Positions 8,335 to 16,298 of a DNA stretch of 64,000 nucleotides are shown here, piece after piece. Every line of letters begins with the position of its first letter. The first letter of the stretch is position 1. Both the position numbers and the translations under genes were made by a program. The notes below the pieces were generated by a model. It was not told where the DNA came from, ran no database searches, and saw nothing but the letters and a program-made list of their open reading frames with translations. This DNA is from Alphaproteobacteria bacterium (GTDB lineage: Bacteria > Pseudomonadota > Alphaproteobacteria > Sphingomonadales > Kordiimonadaceae), in contig SBGU01000007.1 in the NCBI GenBank assembly GCA_006226495.1, forward strand, positions 78,865 to 142,864, in the 5' to 3' direction.

Positions 8335-9768
8335 TTAAAAGCCCGTTTCTTGCGCTATGGCATGGCCCAAGCTCTTGAGCCGGTTATCGATTTCGTCGTC
8401 CGCCATGTTGGCGAAACCCACCAGCAGGCCCTGCTGCGGTGTGATTGTGCAATAGCTTGCCGACAGGGGCACCGCCCCCACGCCCGCCCGGTGCGCGAGC
8501 GCTGCAAGCATGGTATCCGCCAGCGGCACAGTATCGTGCCGGTGCGCCACCACATGCAGCCCGGCATCGGTTTCATCAAAGCTGAAATAGCGCGCGAGGT
8601 GGGCCCTGGCCGCGGCCTGGAACAGCGCCAGCCGGCGCCGGTGGATATTGCGCAGGTGCCGTAGGTGCCGCGCGAAATGGCCTTCCTCGATGAAACGGGT
8701 CAGCAGCATCTGGGGCGCGATCGCCGGGAAACTGTCGGTCGCGGACCGGTAGCGCACCACCCGCTCGGCCAGATGTGCGGGCAACACCAGATACCCGAGC
8801 CTGAGCGCAAGATAGAGCGATTTGGAGAAGCTGCCGCCATAGATGACATGCCGCCCGCCATCCAGTCCCTGCAGGGAGCTGACCGGCCGCCCGGCATAAC
8901 GGAATTCGCTGTCATAATCGTCCTCGAGCACCAGGGCGTCCGTCCGGCGTGCCCAGTCGAGGATTTCAAGCCGGCGGCGGAGCGGCATGGTCTGGCCGAG
9001 CGGATACTGGCGCGACGGGCTGACGACCATCAGCCCGGGTGCCCGGATGCCGGCGGGCGGTACCACGGCGCCGTCCGTGTCGACCCCGGTGAATTCAAGC
9101 GGATGCGGCAAGGGTTCCACCGCGTGCCTGAGGCCGGGATAGCCGGGGTCCTCAAGCACGATGGCATGGTCCTTCGGCACGATGCTTTCGGCCAGCAGCT
9201 TCAGCCCCGGCTGCAGGCCACTGACGATCAATATTTGTTCCGGTTCCGAAACAACACCTCGTGCCGCGCCCAGATACTGGCTGATCGCGGCCCGCAGCGG
9301 CAGGTACCCCGCAGGGTCGTTATGCTGCAGATGTTCAGGGCCCGCGCGGCGCCACACACTGCCGGACAGGCGCGCCCACAGGGCGGTCGGGAACTGGTCA
9401 AGGGCCGGCATGCCAGCGAGCGGCCGCCTGAGGCCCGGTGCGCGCGGCAATGCCGCCGGCGCTGGCGCTGGTGTCGGGCTGATTTCCATATAGCTGTCCG
9501 GCAGGTCGGCGGCCACGAAGGTGCCGGCACCGTGCCGGGTTTCGAGATAGCCTTCCGCGATCAACTGGTCATAGGCTGCAAGCACGGTATTGCGTGAAAT
9601 GGACAGGCGTGTCGCCAAGTCCCGGCTGGACGGCAGGCGTGTGCCCGGCCCGATCTGGCCCTTGAGCACCGTTTGCCGGAGAAGCTGGGCCAGTTGTTCA
9701 TTGAGCGGCGTGGCGCTGGCGGCATCCAGCCCCGGCGCCAGCAGGGACGCGACCAACTGTTTCATCAA
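8335..9768 (-). CDS. MocR-family regulator (GntR HTH fused to PLP aminotransferase fold)
   Basis: The 477-residue protein has a GntR winged helix at about residues 20-88 (signature LPSSRDLATRLSISRNTVLAAYDQL), then a fold-type I aminotransferase-like domain. The PLP-lysine context is GSFSKSLYLALRLGYL, and DDYDSEFRY is also conserved. MocR proteins of the PdxR/GabR type sense PLP or PLP adducts and usually control a divergent gene. Here the divergent neighbour encodes a PNPOx-like flavoprotein, which suggests vitamin B6-linked regulation. The ATG at 9768 is immediately followed by another, so the exact start is uncertain by one codon. Confidence 0.9.
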   Translation of the reverse strand: MMKQLVASLLAPGLDAASATPLNEQLAQLLRQTVLKGQIGPGTRLPSSRDLATRLSISRNTVLAAYDQLIAEGYLETRHGAGTFVAADLPDSYMEISPTPAPAPAALPRAPGLRRPLAGMPALDQFPTALWARLSGSVWRRAGPEHLQHNDPAGYLPLRAAISQYLGAARGVVSEPEQILIVSGLQPGLKLLAESIVPKDHAIVLEDPGYPGLRHAVEPLPHPLEFTGVDTDGAVVPPAGIRAPGLMVVSPSRQYPLGQTMPLRRRLEILDWARRTDALVLEDDYDSEFRYAGRPVSSLQGLDGGRHVIYGGSFSKSLYLALRLGYLVLPAHLAERVVRYRSATDSFPAIAPQMLLTRFIEEGHFARHLRHLRNIHRRRLALFQAAARAHLARYFSFDETDAGLHVVAHRHDTVPLADTMLAALAHRAGVGAVPLSASYCTITPQQGLLVGFANMADDEIDNRLKSLGHAIAQETGF

Positions 9769-9789
9769 ACTGGTACCTTCATTTTCACG

Positions 9790-9839
9790 ATATTGGCCCT
9801 TTTTATGGGCTCAATATTGCCGGAAACTCAAGTCCAATA
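9790..9839. promoter_or_regulatory. candidate MocR operators between divergent genes
   Basis: ATATTG occurs at 9790-9795 and 9814-9819 as direct repeats 24 bp apart, and CCAATA (9834-9839) is the inverse of TATTGG (9791-9796). MocR regulators typically bind paired direct repeats in such divergent regions. The assignment is inference from position and spacing. Confidence 0.4.
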
Positions 9840-9870
9840 ACAGCCGGGTCGCGACCAAGAGGAAAAGTTC

Positions 9871-10539
9871 GTGAGCGAATATTCGAAAACCGAGCGCAAC
9901 AGGGTCAAGCGCGGGCACAAACGCGCGCTTTATGACCATGAAACCGTGCATGCCATCCTGGACAGCCATTTCCTGTGCCATGTCGGCTTCGAACTGGATG
10001 GCCAGCCCCATGTCATTCCCACAAGCTTCTGGCGCGAAGGCAACCGGCTTTATTGGCACGGCTCGTCCGCCAGCCGCATGGTGCGGCACCTGGCGGCGGG
10101 CAACCGCGCCTGTGTGACGGTCAGCCACCTGGATGGCCTGGTGCTGGCGCGGTCGGCCTTTTCCCACAGCGCCAATTACCGGTCGGTCGTCTGTTACGGC
10201 AGCCCCGAACTGGTGACCGACGACGCCGAGTTCGACCGGCAGATGATCCTGTTCATGGAACGGCTGGCGCCCGGGCGCTGGCCACAGCTTCGCCCCATGA
10301 CCGCCCAGGAACGCAAGGCCACCGCCATGCTGGTGATGGAGATCGAGGAAGCCGCCGCCAAGGTGCGCGCGGGCGCGCCGGGCGATCCGGAAGAGGCATC
10401 CTGGCCCGTGTGGGCCGGCCATGTGCCGATATCCATGGTGCAGGGTACACCGGTAATTGCCGACGACAGTGCGTCCGCCAGCATGGACCATGGCCTGATG
10501 CAGGGCTACGACTGGTCCCGGGAACAGGGAGCCGAATAA
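9871..10539 (+). CDS. pyridoxamine 5'-phosphate oxidase-like flavoprotein
   Basis: The 222-residue protein belongs to the Pyridox_ox_2 / PNPOx-like split-barrel family, which binds FMN, F420 or heme. Visible features are an N-terminal region with HAILDSHFLCHVGF, the strand VIPTSFW, and RLYWHGSSASRM near residues 62-75 (the usual phosphate/FMN-contact region). It starts with GTG at 9871 behind AGAGGA. It is divergent from the MocR gene, its likely regulator, and the DUF1272 and GNAT genes follow almost without gaps. The true substrate is unknown. Confidence 0.85.
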   Translation: MSEYSKTERNRVKRGHKRALYDHETVHAILDSHFLCHVGFELDGQPHVIPTSFWREGNRLYWHGSSASRMVRHLAAGNRACVTVSHLDGLVLARSAFSHSANYRSVVCYGSPELVTDDAEFDRQMILFMERLAPGRWPQLRPMTAQERKATAMLVMEIEEAAAKVRAGAPGDPEEASWPVWAGHVPISMVQGTPVIADDSASASMDHGLMQGYDWSREQGAE

Positions 10540-10540
10540 C

Positions 10541-10849
10541 TTGCTGAGCCTGCGGCCAAGTTGTGAACATTGCGCCAAAGCCCTGCCGGCAGACAGCGGC
10601 GAGGCGATGATCTGTTCCTATGAATGCACCTTCTGCGCGGACTGTGTGGAACATGTGCTTGAAGGCGTGTGCCCGAACTGCGGCGGCAATTTTGTGCCCC
10701 GGCCCATTCGCCCGCGCACCGCATGGCGGCCAGGTGTGTCGCTGAAGTTCCAGCCGGCGTCCGAAAAGGCGGTGCATATCCCGGTGGATCGGGAAACGCA
10801 GCGCGAGTTTGCCCGCAAGATCAAGACCCTGGAACCGGGGGAACGCTGA
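10541..10849 (+). CDS. DUF1272 cysteine-rich zinc-binding-type protein
   Basis: The 102-residue protein matches DUF1272: it opens with a L-R-P-x-C motif and has eight cysteines in pairs (Cys8, 11, 25, 29, 32, 35, 44, 47), consistent with two zinc sites. The ECTFCADC and CPNCGG blocks are diagnostic. The start is TTG at 10541, one base after the previous stop. It is supported by the conserved N-terminus and by GGGAG upstream inside the preceding gene. The C-terminal 40 residues are basic and less conserved. The function is unknown. Confidence 0.88.
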   Translation: MLSLRPSCEHCAKALPADSGEAMICSYECTFCADCVEHVLEGVCPNCGGNFVPRPIRPRTAWRPGVSLKFQPASEKAVHIPVDRETQREFARKIKTLEPGER

Positions 10850-10852
10850 AGC

Positions 10853-11530
10853 ATGCCGAAGGATTTGCACACATGGGCCGCCTGCGCCCGACCGGGAAAC
10901 ACGGCGCTGGTCGGCCACTATGCCCGGCTGGAACCGCTGGACTGGGCCAAACACGGCACCGGGCTGCATGCCGCCGTGTGCGGGCCTGACCGTGCCGGGC
11001 TGTGGGACTATCTGCCCTTCGGCCCCTTTGCTGACCGGGCCGCGTTCGAAGCCGGTTTTGCGGCAGCGGCCCGCGCCGGCGACTGGGCAACCATGGTGAT
11101 CAGGAGCGGCAATGCGGCGGATGCCACCATCACCGGCATGGCCAGCTACATGCGCCTGCGTGAGGCCCATGGCAGCGCCGAGGTGGGCGCGGTGGTGTTC
11201 GGCCCCGACCTCCAGAAGACCCGCGCGGCAACCGAAGCGATTTACCTGATGGCGGCGCATGTGTTCGACGACCTGGGTTACCGCCGCTTCGAATGGAAAT
11301 GCAACAATGCCAACGAAGCCTCGCGCCGGGCCGCCGTGCGTTTCGGGTTCCGCTTCGAAGGCGTGTTCCGGAACGACATGGTGGTAAAGGGCAAAAACCG
11401 CGACACCGCCTGGTTTGCCATGACCGACGACGACTGGCCGGATGTGCGGGCCCGCTTCATGGGCTGGCTGGACCCGGCGAATTTTGACGAAACCGGCCAA
11501 CAGCAACGTCCGTTAGCCGCACAGGGCTGA
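10853..11530 (+). CDS. GNAT acetyltransferase (RimJ/RimL type)
   Basis: The 225-residue protein fits the GNAT family of the RimJ/RimL-like subgroup (Acetyltransf_3). It has an early LEPL segment, the strand EVGAVVFGPDLQKTRAATEA containing the acetyl-CoA pyrophosphate loop, and a late ASRRAAVRFGFRFEG block typical of this group. Substrates in the group include ribosomal-protein N-termini, antibiotics and small amines, and the target here cannot be told. It starts three bases after DUF1272 and is the last gene of the rightward unit that begins with the PNPOx-like gene. Confidence 0.88.
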   Translation: MPKDLHTWAACARPGNTALVGHYARLEPLDWAKHGTGLHAAVCGPDRAGLWDYLPFGPFADRAAFEAGFAAAARAGDWATMVIRSGNAADATITGMASYMRLREAHGSAEVGAVVFGPDLQKTRAATEAIYLMAAHVFDDLGYRRFEWKCNNANEASRRAAVRFGFRFEGVFRNDMVVKGKNRDTAWFAMTDDDWPDVRARFMGWLDPANFDETGQQQRPLAAQG

Positions 11531-11627
11531 TGCCCGCTGGACAGTGCCGCGAATTTAGGTCATGGATTCTGCGGGGGGCGCTGCCAGGGAAAGCCAGCGC
11601 CAGGGGCAGCTTCGGGGGCATTTGAAC

Positions 11628-12530
11628 ATGACCGCTCCGCTTGACCGCTGGCCCGCCAAAGTGCGGGACATGCATAACCATCATTTCGATTCCACCATCT
11701 GGGACGAGTTCAATTTCCGGGACGATGATATTTTCATCGGCACCTACGCAAAATCGGGCACGACCTGGACCCAGCAGATTGTCTCGCAGTTGATATTCGG
11801 CGGTGCCGAAGGCATCAATGTGCCGGAAATCTCGCCGTGGCTGGACCTTAGGGTGCCACCGCGCGAGATCAAGCTGCCGGCGGTTGAAGCCCAGACCCAC
11901 AGGCGTTTCATCAAGACGCACCTGCCGGTCGATGCTTTGCGCGTGCATGAAAAGGCGCGTTACATCTATATCGGCCGCGACGGTCGCGATGTGGTCTGGA
12001 GCATGTATAACCACCATGCCAACGCCAATGCAGGCTTCTATGAAGCGCTCAACGGCCCCGGCCTTGTGGGCGACCCGATCCAGCCGCCGCCTGCCGATGT
12101 GCGGCAATATTTCATCGACTGGCTGGACCGGGACGGCCATCCCTTCTGGCCCTTCTGGGAAAATATCCATAGCTGGTGGCAGGTGCGCGAACTGGACAAT
12201 ATGCTGCTGATCCATTTCAACGACCTGAAGGCCGACCTGCCGGGCAATATCCGGCGCATTGCCGCCTTCCTGGATATCGGGATAGACCCTGCGCGCTTTG
12301 ACGATATCGTTCTTCATTGCACCTTCGACTATATGAAGGAAAATGCCGCCAACGCCGCCCCTTTGGGTGGTGCCTTCTGGGAAGGCGGGGCCAAAACCTT
12401 CATCAACAAGGGCACCAACGAACGCTGGCGCGATGTGCTGACGGACGCCGACAATGCGCGCTACGAGGCCATGGCGGTCGAAAAGCTGGGCGAAGCCTGC
12501 GCCCACTGGCTGAAAACCGGCGAACGCTAG
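11628..12530 (+). CDS. sulfotransferase (PAPS-dependent, Sulfotransfer_1 family)
   Basis: The 300-residue protein has the 5' phosphosulfate-binding loop YAKSGTTWTQQI (residues 40-51) and, further on, RFIKTHLP and the 3'-phosphate motif YIYIGRDGRDVVWSMYNH. It resembles eukaryotic-type cytosolic sulfotransferases, which transfer sulfate from PAPS to alcohols, amines or sterol-like acceptors. The start at 11628 has GGGGG nine bases upstream; an extension to 11562 is possible. It stands alone between the GNAT gene and the small basic ORF, so the acceptor is unknown. Acquisition by transfer is possible, but base composition does not stand out. Confidence 0.9.
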   Translation: MTAPLDRWPAKVRDMHNHHFDSTIWDEFNFRDDDIFIGTYAKSGTTWTQQIVSQLIFGGAEGINVPEISPWLDLRVPPREIKLPAVEAQTHRRFIKTHLPVDALRVHEKARYIYIGRDGRDVVWSMYNHHANANAGFYEALNGPGLVGDPIQPPPADVRQYFIDWLDRDGHPFWPFWENIHSWWQVRELDNMLLIHFNDLKADLPGNIRRIAAFLDIGIDPARFDDIVLHCTFDYMKENAANAAPLGGAFWEGGAKTFINKGTNERWRDVLTDADNARYEAMAVEKLGEACAHWLKTGER

Positions 12531-12540
12531 GCGGCACCTT

Positions 12541-12589
12541 GCGCCGTGCCATGCGCCGTGCCATGCGCCGTACCTTGTGTCGTGACCTT
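12541..12589 (+). repeat. degenerate 12-bp tandem repeat
   Basis: GCGCCGTGCCAT at 12541-12552 is repeated exactly at 12553-12564 and in decayed form at 12565-12576 and 12577-12589. It lies between the sulfotransferase stop and the next gene. Confidence 0.75.
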
Positions 12590-12651
12590 GTGGCGCCCAT
12601 ATGCTATAGCGGTCGCCCCGGATGTTCCGGGCAAACGCAAGGAGACGCAGC

Positions 12652-12834
12652 ATGGGCAAAAAACGCGCCCGCGTCGTCCCGCGTAATCCGGTGGTGCAAA
12701 TGGCCACCGTGCTGCGCAAGGGCGGCGCCCACACAAAAAGCCGCAAGGCCATCCGACTGGCTGAAAAGCTGAAATGGAAAAGGGAGATCAACCGCACCGG
12801 TGATCTCCCTTCTTCTTTTGTGGGCGCGGCCTGA
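12652..12834 (+). CDS. 60-residue basic protein with a terminator inside its frame
   Basis: The gene has an excellent ribosome-binding site (AAGGAG, 8 bases before the ATG) and encodes a highly basic 60-residue protein. About 17 of the first 48 residues are Lys, Arg or His, including the stretch RKGGAHTKSRKAIR (residues 22-35). No membrane span or known domain is recognised. An intrinsic terminator at 12780-12819 lies before the stop codon at 12832-12834. Transcripts ending there would stop near codons 55-56 and lack a stop codon. The same layout is known for arfA of Escherichia coli and brfA of Bacillus, whose products rescue stalled ribosomes when tmRNA is limiting. I see no clear sequence match to either, so a rescue role is inference. 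Confidence 0.7.
   Translation: MGKKRARVVPRNPVVQMATVLRKGGAHTKSRKAIRLAEKLKWKREINRTGDLPSSFVGAA
12780..12819 (+). terminator. intrinsic terminator within the small ORF
   Basis: AAGGGAGATC (12780-12789) pairs with GATCTCCCTT (12802-12811). After a bulged A, ACCG (12791-12794) pairs with CGGT (12798-12801). The T-rich tract TTCTTCTTTT follows at 12810-12819. The structure is also partly terminator-like on the minus strand. Confidence 0.82.
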
Positions 12835-12870
12835 AAAAAGGGCCCGGTATCCCTTGCGGGGACCCGGGCC
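12834..12870 (-). terminator. intrinsic terminator of the EamA gene
   Basis: Read on the minus strand, GGCCCGG pairs with CCGGGCC (plus positions 12864-12870 and 12841-12847) with further internal G-C pairs, and six T residues follow (the A run at 12834-12839). No T tract exists on the plus side. Confidence 0.85.
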
Positions 12871-12880
12871 GAGGCGCTCT

Positions 12881-12916
12881 GGGGTAAAGAGCTTTGGGGT
12901 AAAGAGCTTTGGGGTA
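12881..12916. repeat. 15-bp tandem repeat
   Basis: GGGGTAAAGAGCTTT occurs at 12881-12895 and 12896-12910, followed by a partial third copy. It lies between the EamA gene end and its terminator. Confidence 0.8.
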
Positions 12917-12936
12917 GGTAGGGTAGGCAGGTTCGT

Positions 12937-13911
12937 TTACTTGTGGATGGTCCAGCTATAGTCGGGTTTCAGGAGCGCGTCCGACAGCGCCTTGCCGGCA
13001 CGGGCAAGGGTTTTCCAGCCGCGCCGCGCCAGCGGGCGCACACTGATCTTCAGCGCCGTGCCCATGCCGCTGACAATCAGCGCCAGGCCCAGCCATTCGG
13101 GCAGGCCGGGTTCCGCACCCAGCACCAGGATGGCAAGCAGCAGGGTCACACCCGGCGTTGCGGTATTCAGGACCGACGCACGGCCCGCGCCCAGGGTGGC
13201 GATGGCATGGCCGAACAGGATGACCGCCACAACGGACGACATCACGCCCTGCCACACGCCCTGCAGCAGCAGTTCACCCACAGGCAGCGCCATGATGGTG
13301 GACCAGTGGCTCACCGTAACCGGCAGCAACAACAGGCCGGACAGCACGGACACCCGCGCGGTTGCGGTCAGCGCATTCAGGCGCCAGCGTTTCATCAGCA
13401 CCGTGAAGGTGCCCCACAATATGCCGCCGGCCATGAACAGTAGGTCGCCGATAAAACTTTTGCCGTCGCCCAGCGAACTGCCGGCCAGGGTGGCGATACC
13501 CGCGAGGATCAGAAGCGCGCCGGCGATACGGTGCCAGCTCAGCCGGTCCCCCAGCACGAAGTGGCCGGCCACAAGGCCGACGATCATCACGGTCGACGGG
13601 ATGATCAGCCCGGCGTGGCTGGCGGGCGCGAACACCAGCCCTTCGGCTGTGGTGAGCGTGTAACCCGCGCCCGCCACCATGGTCAGCGCCAGCGCCTGGC
13701 TCCAGTCCTTCGCGCTCAGCCGTGTGCGGAAGGCAAAGGGCAGCAGGATCAGGCCGGCGATGCTGAAGCGGATCAGGGTGATATAAAGCGGCGGGAAATG
13801 GCCCCCGACCCCAAGAGCGGTGACAATGGGCCAGCCGCCCCAGATGACGGCGGCGGTGATGCCGGCCAAGAGGCCGGCGCGTGACGGAGTATCCTCATTC
13901 AGGTGCGACAT
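12937..13911 (-). CDS. EamA/DMT-family transporter
   Basis: The 324-residue membrane protein shows the two EamA repeats of the drug/metabolite transporter superfamily: about ten hydrophobic helices, with AVIWGGWPIVTALG at the start of repeat one and GGILWGTFTVLMKRW at the start of repeat two. Many relatives export amino acids or metabolites. The start at 13911 has GAGGAG upstream; a much longer in-frame extension would run into the divergent Lrp gene and is rejected. Its position back-to-back with an Lrp/AsnC regulator suggests amino-acid-responsive export. Confidence 0.9.
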   Translation of the reverse strand: MSHLNEDTPSRAGLLAGITAAVIWGGWPIVTALGVGGHFPPLYITLIRFSIAGLILLPFAFRTRLSAKDWSQALALTMVAGAGYTLTTAEGLVFAPASHAGLIIPSTVMIVGLVAGHFVLGDRLSWHRIAGALLILAGIATLAGSSLGDGKSFIGDLLFMAGGILWGTFTVLMKRWRLNALTATARVSVLSGLLLLPVTVSHWSTIMALPVGELLLQGVWQGVMSSVVAVILFGHAIATLGAGRASVLNTATPGVTLLLAILVLGAEPGLPEWLGLALIVSGMGTALKISVRPLARRGWKTLARAGKALSDALLKPDYSWTIHK

Positions 13912-14055
13912 TTTGTCTCTCCTCGCTGTTTTTGAAAATATAGGCAGCGCGGATGGATGTTTCTTCGCAAACATCGCGGTTTCATGATAAAATTCGTCGA
14001 GTTTTTGGCAATGGAAGTCGAAAAAAATAAACAAGTGGCCGGATGGATAGTTTTT

Positions 14056-14523
14056 ATGAACGCGCTGGATAGTTTTGATATCAAGATCATGAATTGCCTG
14101 CAGGAAAACAGCCGCCAGACCGCGGAAGTGATCGCGGCCAGGGTCGGCCTGTCGCCGGCGGCGACCCAGCGGCGCATCAAGGCGCTCAGGGACAATGGCA
14201 GCATCCGCAAGGAGGTGGCGATCCTGTGCCCGGACGCGCTCGGCGGTCGCACCACGTTGATCGTGCAGGTGAATTTTTCCTGCGGTGGCGAGGTGTCTGT
14301 CGAAACCTTCAAACAGCAGATGCTGCAGGTGCCTGAGGTACAACAGTGTTATTATGTGACCGGCGAGTTCGATTTCATCCTGATCATGACCGTGAAGGAC
14401 ATGAAGGATTACGACCGCATCACCCGCCAGTGGTTCTTCAAGAATTCAGCCATCGGCCGCTTCCAGACCATCGTCGCCATCGACACCTACAAACAGGGTT
14501 TCACCATCCCGCTGGCGGTGTGA
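14056..14523 (+). CDS. Lrp/AsnC-family transcriptional regulator
   Basis: The 155-residue protein is a standard Lrp/AsnC: an N-terminal HTH (residues 1-60, with LDSFDIKIMNCLQENSRQT and the recognition helix region LSPAATQRRIKALRDNG) and a RAM ligand-binding domain (about 70-150, with YYVTGEFDFILIM). Family members bind amino acids and form octamers. The ATG at 14056 gives the usual length, while the frame opens 33 codons earlier. It probably controls the divergent EamA exporter. The last ten codons are the left edge of a 164-bp tandem duplication. Confidence 0.92.
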   Translation: MNALDSFDIKIMNCLQENSRQTAEVIAARVGLSPAATQRRIKALRDNGSIRKEVAILCPDALGGRTTLIVQVNFSCGGEVSVETFKQQMLQVPEVQQCYYVTGEFDFILIMTVKDMKDYDRITRQWFFKNSAIGRFQTIVAIDTYKQGFTIPLAV

Positions 14524-14821
14524 GGTTTCTCGCGTGGCATCCCGGGCTTCGACAAGCTCAGCCCGAACGGCGGTGAGATTTGGGGCCAGCTGTTCCAAGG
14601 ATTTGTGCCAGCCGTTCGCCCTGAGCCTGTCGAAGGGCAGGATGCAGGGCACAGGGTCAGGGTTTCACCATCCCGCTGGCGGTGTGAGGTTTCTCGCGCG
14701 GCATTCTGGGCTTCGACAGGCTCAGCCCGAACGGTTGTGAGATTTGGGGCCTGCTGTTCCAAGGATTTGTGCCAGCCGTTCGCCCTGAGCTTGTCGAAGG
14801 GCAGGATGCAGAGCAGGATAT
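14494..14821. repeat. 164-bp tandem duplication carrying REP-like inverted repeats
   Basis: Two copies of a 164-bp unit lie side by side (14494-14657 and 14658-14821) with scattered differences. Each copy contains a pair of 27-base inverted arms, 14544-14570 with 14612-14638 and 14708-14734 with 14776-14802. They hold the core TTCGACAAGCTCAG and its complement separated by about 41 bases. This type of core is a widespread intergenic palindrome in alphaproteobacteria. The unit also includes the last ten codons of the lrp gene, so the second copy contains an untranslated gene tail. It fills most of the gene-free stretch 14524-14875. Confidence 0.88.
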
Positions 14822-14875
14822 ATTCCAGGTTTCTGGGCACGGACCGGCGCAACCGGCCCGCACAGCCTCAGGCCC

Positions 14876-15388
14876 TCAGGCCTTGTCTTTCAAGAGGTCA
14901 TAGGCGGTCTGGATGGCGTGGAAACGTTCTGCCGCCGCCGGGTCGCCGGGGTTGGCGTCCGGGTGGTAGATCTTGGCCAGCTTGCGATACTGTTTTTTCA
15001 CGGCTTCCGGCCCGGAACCGGGGTCCAGTTCCAAGGCGTCATAGGCCGAATGTTCGGCGCCGGTGAAACCGTCCTCGTCCTTGGCGCCACCCCATTCGAA
15101 CGGGTTCGCGCGCGCGAAGGCTTCCGACGACTGGCTGCCGTCATTCATGTGGCGCTTGGCCTCTTCTTCGCTCATGCCCGCGAAAAAATCCCAGTTGCGG
15201 TTATATTCGGCGGCATGCGGGCGGCAGAAATACCAGCGCTCGCGTGTGCCCGGCGATTTTGGGGCCGGATGGTCGCCGCGTTCGCTGCAGCCCGTATAGT
15301 CGCACATGCGCACGGGTTCGGCGTCCGTATTGCGGCCGTATTCGCCCCAGCGGGGAAACCCGAAACTCTTGATATGATCGCTTGCCAT
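14876..15388 (-). CDS. J-domain protein with N-terminal Cys-rich region
   Basis: The 170-residue protein ends in a J domain (about residues 115-170) with the essential HPD motif at 142-144, in the setting KLAKIYHPDANPGD. The N-terminal half has Cys29, Cys34, Cys55 and His58, a possible zinc site, and a conserved RWYFC segment. J proteins stimulate the ATPase of DnaK-type chaperones and deliver clients. The N-terminal module presumably provides specificity, but its client is unknown. I chose the ATG at 15388; an upstream ATG at 15412 would add eight residues. It converges with the REP-like repeats. Confidence 0.88.
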   Translation of the reverse strand: MASDHIKSFGFPRWGEYGRNTDAEPVRMCDYTGCSERGDHPAPKSPGTRERWYFCRPHAAEYNRNWDFFAGMSEEEAKRHMNDGSQSSEAFARANPFEWGGAKDEDGFTGAEHSAYDALELDPGSGPEAVKKQYRKLAKIYHPDANPGDPAAAERFHAIQTAYDLLKDKA

Positions 15389-15626
15389 GGGTCCAGTATA
15401 ACAGGTCAGCATTAAAATTTCGCTAGTGCCCGAACGGTGTCGCAGGGGTGCGGCGGGGCCGGGCAGGCCATCGTTTAACGCAAAAATGCTCGCCAGTCCA
15501 TGCCGGTGGCGGCAGGGTTTGGTGCGGGTCTCTCTCGGGCCTCTCTCGGGCCTGTGGCGGAAAAGACGGCTTGAAAAACTCCATGTGGGCGCCAAGATGG
15601 GAAAGATCAAGTGGGGGAGGAATAAA

Positions 15627-16298
15627 GTGCGCACATTCGATGAAATCTGGGCCATTGCCGCCGCGCGCAAGGGTGGTGACGACGCGCTGGAGGCCATGCT
15701 GCCCGTGATGAAAAGCCCGGACGAACTGGCCGCAATCGGCGACGACCGCATCCTGTCGATGATGACACGCATGGTCTTTTGCGCCGGCTTCAACTGGAAG
15801 GTCATCGAGCATAAATGGGCGGGTTTCGAGGAAGCCTTCGAAGGTTTCGACCCCGCACGCTGGCATTTCATGTCGGACGACGACCTGGACAGCCTCCTCA
15901 AAGACACCCGCATCGTGCGCAATGGCCCCAAGATCCTGACCGTGCGGGACAATGCGTCTTTTGTTCTCGACCTCGCGGACCGGTATGGCAGTGCCGCCAG
16001 GGCCATCGCCCAGTGGCCGGCGAGCGATTTCATCGGGCTTCTGGACCTGCTCAAGAAGGGTGGCAGTCGGCTGGGCGGCAATACCGGGCCCTATTTCCTG
16101 CGTTTCCTCGGCAAGGACGGTTTTGTGATCTCGCAGGATGTCACCGCCGCCCTCATCCGCGAAGGGGTGGTCGACAAGGCGCCCACGGGCAAGGCGGCGA
16201 TGAAGGCGGTGCAACAGGCGTTCGACACCTGGCAGGCAGAAAGTGGCCGCCCGCTCGCCCATATTTCGCGCACCCTGTCTTATTCGGTGGGGGTGTAG
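15627..16298 (+). CDS. DNA-3-methyladenine glycosylase I-like protein
   Basis: The 223-residue protein resembles the TagI-related family (Adenine_glyco, PF03352), with FDEIWAIAAARKGG at the N-terminus, FNWKVIEHKWAGFEEAF, and the block FVGLLDLLKK-like/GSRLGGNTGPYFLRFLGKDG toward the C-terminus. Such enzymes excise alkylated bases. The canonical TagI zinc-site cysteines at the N-terminus are absent, so this is a divergent subgroup and the substrate is unsure. The start is GTG at 15627, with GGGGGAGGA six bases upstream. In-frame ATGs further up lack this site and would add non-conserved residues. Confidence 0.8.
   Translation: MRTFDEIWAIAAARKGGDDALEAMLPVMKSPDELAAIGDDRILSMMTRMVFCAGFNWKVIEHKWAGFEEAFEGFDPARWHFMSDDDLDSLLKDTRIVRNGPKILTVRDNASFVLDLADRYGSAARAIAQWPASDFIGLLDLLKKGGSRLGGNTGPYFLRFLGKDGFVISQDVTAALIREGVVDKAPTGKAAMKAVQQAFDTWQAESGRPLAHISRTLSYSVGV

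Noticed and set aside
12541..12916. Possible CRISPR array from the short repeats near the small ORF
   Set aside because: The repeats are 12 and 15 bp, directly adjacent without spacers, and no cas genes are present.
14494..14821. Insertion sequence
   Set aside because: There is no transposase frame and no target duplication; the structure is a REP-like inverted repeat that was duplicated in tandem.
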